A DNA stretch of 25,000 bases from Chrysomallon squamiferum (Eukaryota > Mollusca > Gastropoda > Neomphalida > Peltospiridae), in NCBI GenBank assembly GCA_012295275.1, contig CM022676.1:7819031-7844030 (forward strand). Direction: 5' to 3'. The notes under the pieces are model-generated. The model was not told where the DNA came from and did not search any database. It was given only the letters and a program-made list of their open reading frames with translations. Numbering within the stretch: position 1 is the stretch's first letter; each line of letters opens with the position of its first letter. Position numbers and translations under genes: made by a program. This document shows, in pieces, positions 10,916 to 19,998 of the stretch.

Positions 10916-11176
10916 ATGGTCCCGGCAGCTTATTTCAAATCAGTTCGTCATCTGACATCACTGTTGCGGAAGGAAGTGACGTCATAGAATCATGCAAAAA
11001 CAGTTGCTTTATCAAATGCCTTTACAGATGGAAACGTACCAATCAGACTGTCAGTAATAACGGACTACTGGCTCTGACTAGTATCACGAGATACCAAGAT
11101 GGCGTCTACACATGCACTGCTGTTAATCCGGATACGAACCAAACGGCAAATACCACAATTATTGTTAATGTTAAGT
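10916..11176 (+). pseudogene. B-type Ig exon 2 of the plus-strand paralogue
   Basis: Exon of 261 nt, phase 1 at both ends, acceptor TTCATTCACAG and donor GTAAAT; it has no start codon of its own. Translation begins DGPGSLFQISSSSDITV, keeps the triple cysteine (CKNSCFIKC), core Trp (LYRWKR) and strand F (DGVYTCTAVNPDT). It is close to the minus-strand B exon at 20169-20429 (shared NNGLLALT and TCTAVNPDTN). Read-through past the donor meets a stop after two codons. Confidence 0.75.
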
Positions 11177-11289
11177 GTAAATTTTAATTCATTTTATTTT
11201 GCATTTAATTTTGAATACAAATCATAAAATGTTTATATAAAAATATCTGAATTGGAAGGTAGACAAAAATAGACGGATATACATATATG

Positions 11290-11496
11290 CAGATAGACTG
11301 ATAGATAAATGTGAGTATATATATATAAATGTTTAGGAATTTATGCTATTGATTTTATGCCTGTCTGTGCGTACATATGTATGTCTGTGTATGTATGTAT
11401 GTATGTCTTCTGTATATATATATGTGTGTGTGTGTGTATGTATGTATCGAAATATATATATATATATATATACACACACACGCACACACATATATG

Positions 11497-11538
<42 letters not shown>

Positions 11539-11640
11539 TATATATACATATATATATATGTAAATATGTATATATGTATGTATATATACATGTAAGTGTA
11601 TGTGTCTATGTATGTGTATAAGTATGTATGCATATGTCCA
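11290..11640. repeat. Compound (TA)n/(CA)n/(TG)n microsatellite
   Basis: Long alternating purine-pyrimidine runs, densest at 11410-11560. They give rise to many overlapping Tyr/Ile/His/Thr open frames on both strands, none of them genes. A shorter tract follows at 11820-11960. Confidence 0.9.
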
Positions 11641-11959
11641 TGACGGTGGAGATTATTATTATTATTAAAATGAAGATCATGTTTTAATTCATTTTATTTT
11701 GCATGTAATTTTGAGTACCGAATAGGAAGATAGATAAATTGATATTTGTATTTTATATGTATTAATAAATGTGTTTATATACATATACGTGTTGACGAAT
11801 GCATGTTATTGTTTTTTTCTGCTTGTCTGTCTGTACGTACGTGTGTGTGTATACATGTATGTGTGTGTATACTATGTGTGTGTACGTATATATGAATACA
11901 TGTATGTATATATATCTGTGTATGAGTATACGAATTCATATATATGTACACAGACGTTC

Positions 11960-12140
11960 TTACATACATAATTGTATAATGACAAACATATGGATGGACG
12001 GATGTATTGATACAGTGATGTAATAACTGAAGGAAAAATCAGTCAGATAAGGTCAGAGTAACAGATAAATATAGAATTATAGAAAAAAAAAGAGAGGTGT
12101 GTAAAATCAGAAAGGTTGAAGGACAATAGTCGATGGAGAA
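11960..12140. repeat. Dispersed repeat near the transmembrane exons, copy a
   Basis: Contains GGATGGACGGATGTATTGATA, CAGAGTAACAGATAAAT and GTAAAATCAGAAAGGT. Copies: 13044-13215 (same orientation), 19780-19925 (inverted) and a partial inverted one near 24830-24900. Similar but weaker sequence lies at about 4860-4975. Confidence 0.75.
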
Positions 12141-12320
12141 AATGTAAAATAAATACACACAAACAATACCTTAACTGAAAGATATCTTAACAATAGCAAA
12201 TAATTACCTACTCTGTGAAGATATATTAATAAAAGGAAATACAAATTACCTGCCTATTGAAGGTATATAAATACTATGTTAATTTTATTTCACATTTTAT
12301 TTTTAATAATACATTTTCAG

Positions 12321-12437
12321 GGGCTGTAGAAGACCGCAGTGAATTTTTAGAAAGATTTGCCATCGGCTTTCCATCTTTCTTTGTTCTGTCTCTTAAAATT
12401 ACAATTTTCGTTTTTCTCTTCATCCAAAATAAAACAA
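12321..12437 (+). pseudogene. Transmembrane exon of the plus-strand paralogue, donor lost
   Basis: Aligns over 117 nt with the transmembrane exon of the intact gene (19454-19570). It begins after acceptor ACATTTTCAG with (W)AVEDRSEFLERFAI and continues hydrophobic, but it has a proline and a lysine inside the membrane stretch (GFPSFF and SLKITIF). At the expected donor (12438-12439) GTATGT has become ATATAT. Without splicing, the frame runs on through low-complexity Phe/Tyr/Ile/Leu sequence to a stop at 12896-12898. This is the clearest lesion in the paralogue. Confidence 0.7.
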
Positions 12438-12900
12438 ATATATATTCGTTTATCAGTTCATTTGTTTATATATTTATGTATGTATTTATTTATTTAATTA
12501 TTTATTTGTTATTTATTTGTATATTTCTTTATTTAATTATTTTGGAATTTTGTTATTTATATTATTATATATATTTTTATTTAATAATTACTTGGTATTT
12601 TCTATACTCTGCTCCTGATTTTCTTTTAGTCTTTGTTTCTTTCTTTGTTTCTTTGATTACTATTTCAGGTTGTTTTTATGTTATTTTCTGTTCTTTAAAT
12701 ATTTGTTCTCTCATAAATTTGTTTGTTCCTCTATTTACTGATGCTATTGTTTCTTTATTGCCTGAATGTTTATTTAATCTTTTGTTTGTTATTTACAGCA
12801 AAATGTGTTACGAATTAGAACGGTTGGTCACAAAGACGAAGAGATTCCTGTTGTCATATATTTTTATCTACCTGGTCATATATTTTTCGATCATTTGAAT
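12438..12900 (+). other. Intron-derived hydrophobic read-through sequence
   Basis: (TTTA)-rich sequence, open by chance because of its T-rich composition, continuing from the transmembrane exon. An acceptor-like TTATTTACAG precedes 12799. Behind it a phase-0 frame of about 30 codons ends at TAA near 12902, but it resembles nothing in the intact gene. Confidence 0.45.
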
Positions 12901-13043
12901 TAATCCCACTAGAGCAAACGCTGATTCTCGGTTCCAAAACTGAAGCTGACCTTTTGAGAGTCGAATGAGAAGCGTTTTGTGTTATCACATTAAAAAACAA
13001 CAAAAAGCAACAACAAACAAACAAACATTTGGAATAACTGATG

Positions 13044-13215
13044 AATCTAGACATTGAGTTCGTGGATGGATGGACGGATGGATGTATTGATGGAGTGATG
13101 TAACGAGTAAAGGAAAAGTAAGTCAGAGAAAGACAGAGTAACAGATAAATTCATAATTATATAAAATAAAAGAGAGGTCTGTAAAATCAGAAAGGTCGAA
13201 GGACAATAGTCATAT
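13044..13215. repeat. Dispersed repeat near the transmembrane exons, copy b
   Basis: Same family and orientation as 11960-12140, about 1.07 kb further on. Shared order: GGATGGATGTATTGAT, CAGAGTAACAGATAAAT, AGAGAGGT, TGTAAAATCAGAAAGGT, GAAGGACAATAGTC. Confidence 0.8.
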
Positions 13216-13519
13216 TGAAATAACCGATTGGATTGGATTTAAAATGTACAAATACATGCTATCACAATATCACTGCATTATAAACAAATATTTATTGCCA
13301 CTACAAATGAAGAAATGATATCTGATAATGTAATATATTGTGCATGATGCTTTTTTAAAACATTGTTTCTGCGTCTGCACTTTTCCAGTTAAATGTCTTT
13401 CTCTGTCCTGTTTGATTTTATTGGGAATTCATGGCAAGAAGTGTTAAAATCGTGGAGGTACAGTGTTTATACTTGTTTTCCAGAACAGTGGATGACAAAA
13501 CAAAGTATTATAACCAGAT
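13216..13519. other. Non-coding stretch
   Basis: No gene, ITAM-like exon or RNA is recognised. Confidence 0.4.
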
Positions 13520-14390
13520 AAGACGAGAATTTCCAGAAAGGTTCTTCCTCTGTCACCCTTGTTGGTATCAAAACTGTGATTAGCATTGTCATGTTGGCCT
13601 TACATCTTTGTCTGGTGAGCATTGTAGTTCATAACAAGAATAGCTGAAGCAGTTCTACAATACACAAGATCTGTTTGAGAAAACTGGATCTTCTGCTATA
13701 GGCCAAGGTTGTTGTATTTATGTATTTCGTGATCTTTTCGACTACAAATAAATTGTGTTGTTGTCATGGTGATTGCTGTTGCTGGTGAGGTAGCATAGAT
13801 TTAATTTTCTTGTCTGGATTGTTCTGCTTGGTCTTATTTTTTTTTAGCTGTGTCCTGGTCTGTTGATTCTGAACAAAGTGGTTGATACTCAGATTCAGTG
13901 GCAATTCTGTAACTTCTCAGTAACCACCACTTTGAAACACAATGGCTTCTGCTTCTACAAAAATCCCTCAATCATTTAAGTAATGAACACCACCTGTTCA
14001 TCTGAACTGTCAGCTGGAGACTAATGTAAACATCCGCATCCAAAAATCATTGTCTTCAGGAATGTAGTTCATGTGAGGGACTGCATAGCTATGTTGTTGA
14101 TTAGAATAATAAATAAATAATAAGATTACAATATTTTCAACTGCATACCTGAAATGCGTGTTCCTGTATTATAATGAATCGACTTGTGTGGGATATTCTG
14201 ATGTAGAATTAATTTCATACATCCTTAGTGCTTTTGCACACTATATTTATAACAAACAAAAGGAACGGAAGGACTGGTTGAGCAAAATGTAAATTAGCTA
14301 ATCTAATCACTTACAAATGTACACTTTTACAACTCTGAACACAGATGTATTGCTAAAATATGATTTTGAATACAAAATGTTTTAATTTAA
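13520..14390. repeat. Dispersed repeat, copy 2 (with 3340-4190)
   Basis: Direct, colinear relative of 3340-4190. Indels relative to the first copy break its open frame. Confidence 0.8.
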
Positions 14391-14746
14391 AGTATACCTA
14401 TATATGTAAGTAAGTAGGTTAGTAAATATATGTGTATAGGCGTATGTTCGTTTATGTTTATATGTATATATGTACATTTGTATGTATGTGTATGTGTGTG
14501 TGTGTGTGTGTCTGATACTACTGATACTGCTAACAATACTATTACAAACACTATTACATTACAGTTATTATTATTACTGTCATAATTATTGCTGTTAGTA
14601 ATCCTAATAGTTAAACTACTGATACTATCACTAGTATCACTGCTACTGTTACAAATACTATTACTGTTGTTGGTTTTGTTGTTGTTGTTGTTGTTATTAT
14701 TATTATTATTATTTCTGGTAGAAAACTATCACATTTAAAGGATAAA
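14391..14746. repeat. Simple-sequence-rich spacer
   Basis: (GTAT)/(TG)n at 14400-14512, an ACTACTGATACT-type irregular repeat at 14515-14670, then (GTT)n and (ATT)n at 14670-14711. No gene. Confidence 0.7.
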
Positions 14747-14880
14747 ACTCCACCCAGTTTTCACAGTTTGTAAAAGACATTAACTCAGACACAGATAAAT
14801 AATCCAAATATAAAATACATACCTTGTACGTACATTACACATCCCAGCAACACGAACACACATAATAACTTATTATTTTA
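14747..14880 (-). pseudogene. Orphan, decayed signal-peptide exon
   Basis: Aligns with 23805-23929 of the intact gene, including intron-side sequence (CTCCACCCAG...TTTCACAGTT and GATAAATAATC) and the donor context CAAG|GTATGT (exon end 14823). The homologous frame reads KLLCVFVLLGCVMYVQ, nearly identical to the working signal peptide. The start region is replaced by AAT-rich sequence with an in-frame TAA and no in-frame ATG. No Ig exon follows in this orientation. It may be the first exon missing from the plus-strand unit, moved and inverted, or the remains of a third gene. Confidence 0.75.
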
Positions 14881-15010
14881 TTATTATTATTATTTTATTT
14901 TTATTATAGTTTATTACGTTACTGAGTTACGTTACACTGTGTTATGGACTGTCATGTTATGTTATGTTATGTTAGTTAGGTTTGTTTAGGTTAGGTAACA
15001 TTGTGTTATT
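14881..15010. repeat. (ATT)n and TTATG-type repeat
   Basis: Contains TTACGTTAC, GTTATGGACTGTCATG and (TTATG)n. Related sequences lie, inverted, at 8165-8220 and, in the same written orientation, at 23390-23440, so this element accompanies all three receptor fragments. Confidence 0.6.
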
Positions 15011-15059
15011 CTCTCATGTTTTAAAACAGATATGTTTCAAAAGTTAAAATCACACATTT

Positions 15060-15425
15060 CATTTTACATTAGTCAACGATAAATAACGTCGACTCCGCAA
15101 AGATTTATTGTCTGGCCCGCCATACTCTTCACAATTAACATTGCCATCCGGCCCGCGAGACAGCAAAATAAAAGTCAATGAAATAAAGTCAGTAATCACA
15201 GCTATTTCTTTATTCAAGGCACACTCAAGTTTAAAATTTAAGGCGTCTCGAAGACACTCGTCGAATTAATACTGCCCGCATCTGTTAAAAGTGAATTTAC
15301 TGTTTACATAAAATACACGTTTTGAAATCTTTTTGTTCTCATTTCATATTCTGGCCCTCATGCTCTTCCTATAAAATCAATCCGGCCCCTATTTTAAAAA
15401 GTATGCCCGCCCATGGCATTGCGAA
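15060..15425. mobile_element. Possible decayed transposon with repeated GGCCCGC motifs
   Basis: GC-richer patches (TCTGGCCCGCCATACTCTT, CATCCGGCCCGCGAGACAGC, ATTCTGGCCCTCATGCTCTTCC, ATCCGGCCCC) are spaced through AT-rich DNA. Such clusters are typical of old transposon-derived sequence. No terminal repeats, target duplication or transposase frame was identified, so the class is open. Confidence 0.35.
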
Positions 15426-16050
15426 TGACATGGGGCTCACACCTTTAAACAGCTTGTATGTTTTATTAAGGCTCAGTCTAGGGTAACAAGGTGCTTTAAT
15501 GGCCACCTAACAAGGAATATAAACACTAAATTGACAGCAATCTGTATAAATCAAAAAGTCTATCTATCCACTAGAGAAATAAACACAACACAAGTTAAGG
15601 TTTACGTTAATTATTTAATTATGATAAACAGGCGACTTGACAATAATACACTATACAATCACAAAACATACGTTTAAGTAGTTTTGATTAATGATACGAG
15701 AAAGTTCATATGAGGAACGAAGACAAAATAAGAATCTGCACGGAGGACAGATTAAAACCTTACAATTTTAGGTATAATAAATGTTATTGCAGATTACACC
15801 CTATCAAAATAAGAATAGACAAGTGCTTACCATACTCGTCCGGTAAAGACAATGACATTCAAAGATATAGTTACCAAAATGTTCTAGACTAATAATAATC
15901 AGTAAGTTACCGACATTTTTTTAAACTGTACCTTAATAGGACAACAATATAATTTATTATAAATTAAGTTAAAAAAGAACTGCCAGCGAGTTCTACGATA
16001 GGTATAACCTAAATTGCGATCCATGGTTTAGTAACATTGTTAGGACCAAT
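15426..16050. other. Unassigned low-repeat segment
   Basis: Notably free of microsatellites. A 60-codon plus-strand open frame at 15710-15892 is basic (Lys/Arg-rich, with three cysteines), has no recognised domain and is not supported as a gene. It could be an inserted element of unknown class. Confidence 0.35.
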
Positions 16051-16421
16051 TTTCTAACTGAAATTTTCTTTAATTATTATAATTATTATTTGTACTATAT
16101 TATCTGAGTGGTTAAATATATTTTTCAATACACTAGATGTAGTCGACTGCATCCAGCAACCTATATACAGCTCTGAGACAAGACATACGGCGGTTTTTTT
16201 TTTTAATTGTTTTTTTTTTATGCGTGTTGTGTTCATGTACGTATGTAGGTAAGTATGAAGGTATTTTATCTTATAGGTCTGTGTATTTCTATGTTTGCAT
16301 GTATGTATGTATGTATATTTATATGTATTAGCCACTCATTAAAATATTTTTAACTTTTCTCATAGGGTAGATATTTAGATAGTTCAAATTTAGTGTAACT
16401 GTAGAAACTGAATATTTGTAT
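16051..16421. other. 3' flank of the receptor gene
   Basis: AT-rich with a TATG-type microsatellite at 16235-16325. The minus-strand open frame here is microsatellite translation. No gene is recognised. Confidence 0.4.
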
Positions 16422-16427
16422 TTTATT
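16422..16427 (-). promoter_or_regulatory. Candidate polyadenylation signal of the receptor gene
   Basis: AATAAA on the minus strand, about 113 nt beyond the stop codon. It is the first exact AATAAA I found after the last coding exon; an AATAAG variant lies slightly earlier. Confidence 0.55.
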
Positions 16428-16539
16428 AAAATCATTTAATAATTTGACCTTATTTAACTTTTTATGAAGTTTATGATTAACAAATAATCTTGTTTTCTTT
16501 TTTAAAATTCACTCATATCATTTCATTTGCTATCAAACT

Positions 16540-16637
16540 TTATATAACGTCACATGGGACTTCATATCCGCTTTCCTCTAGAGAAGAATATGAATTACTT
16601 GTATCTTCATGTACAGCCTCTGGTGCAGTCTGATTAT
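16540..16637 (-). CDS. Receptor exon 11: third, degenerate ITAM module and stop
   Basis: Residues 537-568, acceptor CATGTTTCAG, stop TAA at 16542-16540. It keeps NQTAPEAVHED and YSSLEE but reads GYEVPCDVI in place of VxYDVL: the second ITAM tyrosine is Cys565, and a new tyrosine (561) lies four residues earlier without a +3 hydrophobic partner (YEVP). The donor present in the sister exons (GATAGTAAGT) has become GATAGCAAAT, which fixes this exon as terminal. Confidence 0.8.
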
Positions 16638-16725
16638 CTGAAACATGGAAGGAAACACACACATACACACACGTAAGAAAGCGTTTCTATAGATACATCG
16701 ACATCTGAATGTTCATGTGGCTGTG

Positions 16726-16767
<42 letters not shown>

Positions 16768-18108
16768 ACTCTCTATATAAAGTAGTCAGTAATACCGTAA
16801 ACTATATATATGTACAGACTATCTCATTAAATCTCATTCTAAGGCTATCTCATTAAATCCAAATGTCCGAAAATTCCGAAGCATTTCGGATAAAGGATTA
16901 TATATGTATGTATGAATACATAAGTAGGTTAATGTTTATAGCCATTACGTCAAGATCCAGCGTCACTGTGAAAAACATGCAGGTTATATTATAATAATAG
17001 GGAGCCTTCCTCTCTGGAACATCATAACGGTAAGACAAACTTGTTTAATTTTTCATCAAAGGTCTCTAAATAAGTGTATGGTTAACAAATAATACTTGTT
17101 TTCTTCTTTATAATTTAGTAATATCAGTTCACTTACTATCAGGCAATAAGACGTCATATGGGACGTCATTTCGTCTTTCCTCTAGACGAGAATATGGATT
17201 CTCTGTGTCTTCATGTTCAGCTGCTGGCACAGTCTCTCTGTCTGAAACATGGAATGAAATTATGGTTTGGCTTATATAAAAATTGTTAGTGTCTTGTGGG
17301 TATGTGCATGTTAATACATACGAACCTTTGTATTTATATGATGTACACACACACATATATATATATATATATACATATACATACATATATATATATCTGC
17401 GTGTATGTGTGTGTGTATGTATGTATGTATGTTTATATGTAACATGGAATGAAATTACGTTTTCGTTTATATAAAAAATTGTTATATGCGGAGATAACAA
17501 TAATCGCATTACTGTTGTTGAACATGTGTGTATGTATTTATACACATACATACATAGAAACATACATATATAGACAGATATACACACCTATAATATATAT
17601 ATATATATATGAATGTATGTAGTGTAGGATATATTATAATAATAAGGAACCTTCCTCTCTTGAAAATCTTGGATGTCGAGTTCTAGTTTCTTGTACATCA
17701 TAACGGTAAGACAACCTTGTTTAGTGTTTCATGAAAATACCTAACTCGTTTTTTAAAAAAAATATAATTAACTAATATCAATTCACTTACTATCGGGCAC
17801 TAAGACGTCATATATTACGTCATCTCCTCTTTCCTCTAGAGAAGAATATGGATCCCTTGTATCGTGATGTACAGCCACTGGCGCAGTCTGATTATCTGAA
17901 ACATGGAACAAAATTATGTTTTGGTTCATATAAGAAAAATTATTTGCGTAGATAGCAGTAATCACATTAATATGTATGTGTGTGTGTGAATATATCCACA
18001 TACATGCTTCTATATAAACATACAAACACACATATATGCATATATACATCTATATCTCTATGAATGTATATCTATATCTGTATCTATATCTATCTATCTG
18101 TCTGTCTA

Positions 18109-18147
<39 letters not shown>

Positions 18148-18445
18148 GTCCATCTATATATATATATATATATATGTAGTTATGTATGTATGTGTATTTT
18201 AGGAGTTGAATGTTCTTTGTCTTATGAATAGACTCTGCACATAGACAATATTCGGGAACGCACTGGCACAGGAGTAAAAAGTCAAATCACGACCTCACAA
18301 ACCTGTCAGATGCCGCTGACGAGACTTGACGATGGACGATGTTACCGTTCGGCCAGGAACACGACCTTTAAAAAGATTGCTCAGTGACCGAGGGTAAACA
18401 TCGTTGTATATATGTATGTGTGTGAAGGTGTGTGTGGGTGTACGG

Positions 18446-18491
<46 letters not shown>

Positions 18492-18620
18492 TTACCAGAC
18501 ACCGGAGCAACAGTGTAGTACACATGCTGATTTGTGCTGATTCTGAAATTTCAAAAGTTAAAAAAATATATTACATATACAGGAACACACTTACGTATAT
18601 ATATATACCAAACATTAACA

Positions 18621-18681
<61 letters not shown>

Positions 18682-19398
18682 ACACACACACAGACACACA
18701 CACACATATATTACATACATACATCCATATTACAGATATATATTACATATGTACACGTGCACATACACACATACGTACATACACGTATACACGCAAACAC
18801 ACACGCACAAACATATATATATATATGGACACATATAGACAGACAGGCACACATATACTTAAACATTAATATATTTTACAGATAGAAAGAAAAGTAATAA
18901 CATATATAAATTAATGTACCTTTGTTGGTTCGAAGTTAGCTTCTTTCTTCCTGTAATAATATATATGTTCAGTTTTATATTTCTCAGTTCAAATTATGCG
19001 ACCTAATTACTGATATCTACCAAATTACACAACATGAAACATTTTTAGTGTTATGCCTGTTCAGATTTAAATATATCATTAAACTTTCGTGTGCTTAGAC
19101 ATCATTTTTTACCTCTGCCGTTTTATTAACAGGTGAGTGAAATACACAGGCTCTGTTTAAAGTAATTGTTTAAATTAGACTTAATTTATCTCCCCTTTAC
19201 CCTATAGATAAATGTATTTAAAGGACATAATAAAATAAATATATGTACAAAGAGACAAAGAAACATAGAAACAATAAAGAAAAAACAGCATGAATGAATG
19301 AATAAATGAACGAACAAATAGATGAAAGAATAAATAAGAGAAAAATGTAAAATAAATAAAATAAAATAAAAATAAAACAAATTAACCAAATAAATAGA

Positions 19399-19445
<47 letters not shown>

Positions 19446-19959
19446 ATACATACTTCTTTTGTACTGGAAGCAGATAAGAACGACAATGATAAAGATAACA
19501 GACAGAAGAAAGGAAGTTCCAAAAACAATGGCAAATACTTTTGCTAACTGACTGCTATCTTCTACAGCGCCTGAAAATTCTTTAATAAAAATAAAAATGT
19601 GAGATTTAATTAACATATTATTTATATATTTGGAATAAGTAGGTAATTTGTATTTGTTATTTTTATATATCATCAGAGAGTAGATAATTATTTATTTACT
19701 GTTTTTAAGGTATCTTTCAGTTAAGTATTGTCTGTGTGTGTCTTTATATATTTCACAATTTTTTCCATCGATTTCTTTTTACTTCAGTCGTTCTGATTTT
19801 ATACACCTCTCTACTCTTTTCTATATTTCTCTATTTATCTGTTTCTCTGATTTTTCTTTCACTCTTTAAATTACTGTATCAATCCATCTGCCCATACATC
19901 CATCCAAGAACTCACTGCCTAGATATCTGTAAAACATAATTATGTATGTAAGAACGTAC

Positions 19960-19998
<39 letters not shown>

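Larger units (their letters stand above)
8564..12437 (+). pseudogene. Ig receptor paralogue, probable pseudogene (whole unit)
   Basis: Inverted paralogue of the minus-strand receptor gene, arranged tail to tail with it. Recognisable parts are one A-type Ig exon, two B-type Ig exons and a transmembrane exon, in the same order as in the intact gene but without the second A-type exon. Defects visible: no signal-peptide exon between the 5' flank and the first Ig exon; the ancestral acceptor of the first Ig exon has changed AAG to AAT, and its best donor is in phase 0 instead of phase 1; the transmembrane exon has its donor GT changed to AT; no cytoplasmic ITAM exon was found to 13.4 kb. The Ig exons themselves have no stops and keep their cysteines, so decay may be recent, or some exons may still be used in an unrecognised transcript. 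Confidence 0.65.
16540..17900 (-). repeat. Tandem triplication of an ITAM-exon unit
   Basis: The three ITAM exons start at 17895, 17241 and 16637 (steps of 654 and 604 bp). The duplication includes intron sequence: the acceptor context TTCCATGTTTCAG is the same in all three, and CCTTCCTCTCT followed by CATCATAACGGTAAGACAA (plus-strand reading) occurs in both introns 9 and 10 (about 17650-17715 and 17003-17040). Confidence 0.85.

Noticed and set aside
12257-12898. 213-codon plus-strand frame that looks like a multi-pass membrane protein
   Set aside because: Only the transmembrane exon part (12321-12437) is homologous to a real exon; the rest is T-rich intron sequence.
15710-15892. 60-codon basic frame
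   Set aside because: No domain, no homologue in the window and no splice or promoter context; kept only as part of an unassigned segment.
17129-17587. 152-codon minus-strand frame taken as one continuous gene
   Set aside because: Only the last 35 codons are a real exon; a good acceptor (TTTCAG) precedes them and the rest is intron and microsatellite.
18295-18869. Frames with long Thr-His or Cys-Val runs
   Set aside because: Translations of (AC)n and (TG)n tracts in introns 7 and 8.
19218-19673. 151-codon minus-strand frame extending the transmembrane exon at both ends
   Set aside because: The homologous exon is bounded by a TTTTCAG acceptor and GTATGT donor; the extensions are intron and (AAAT)n.
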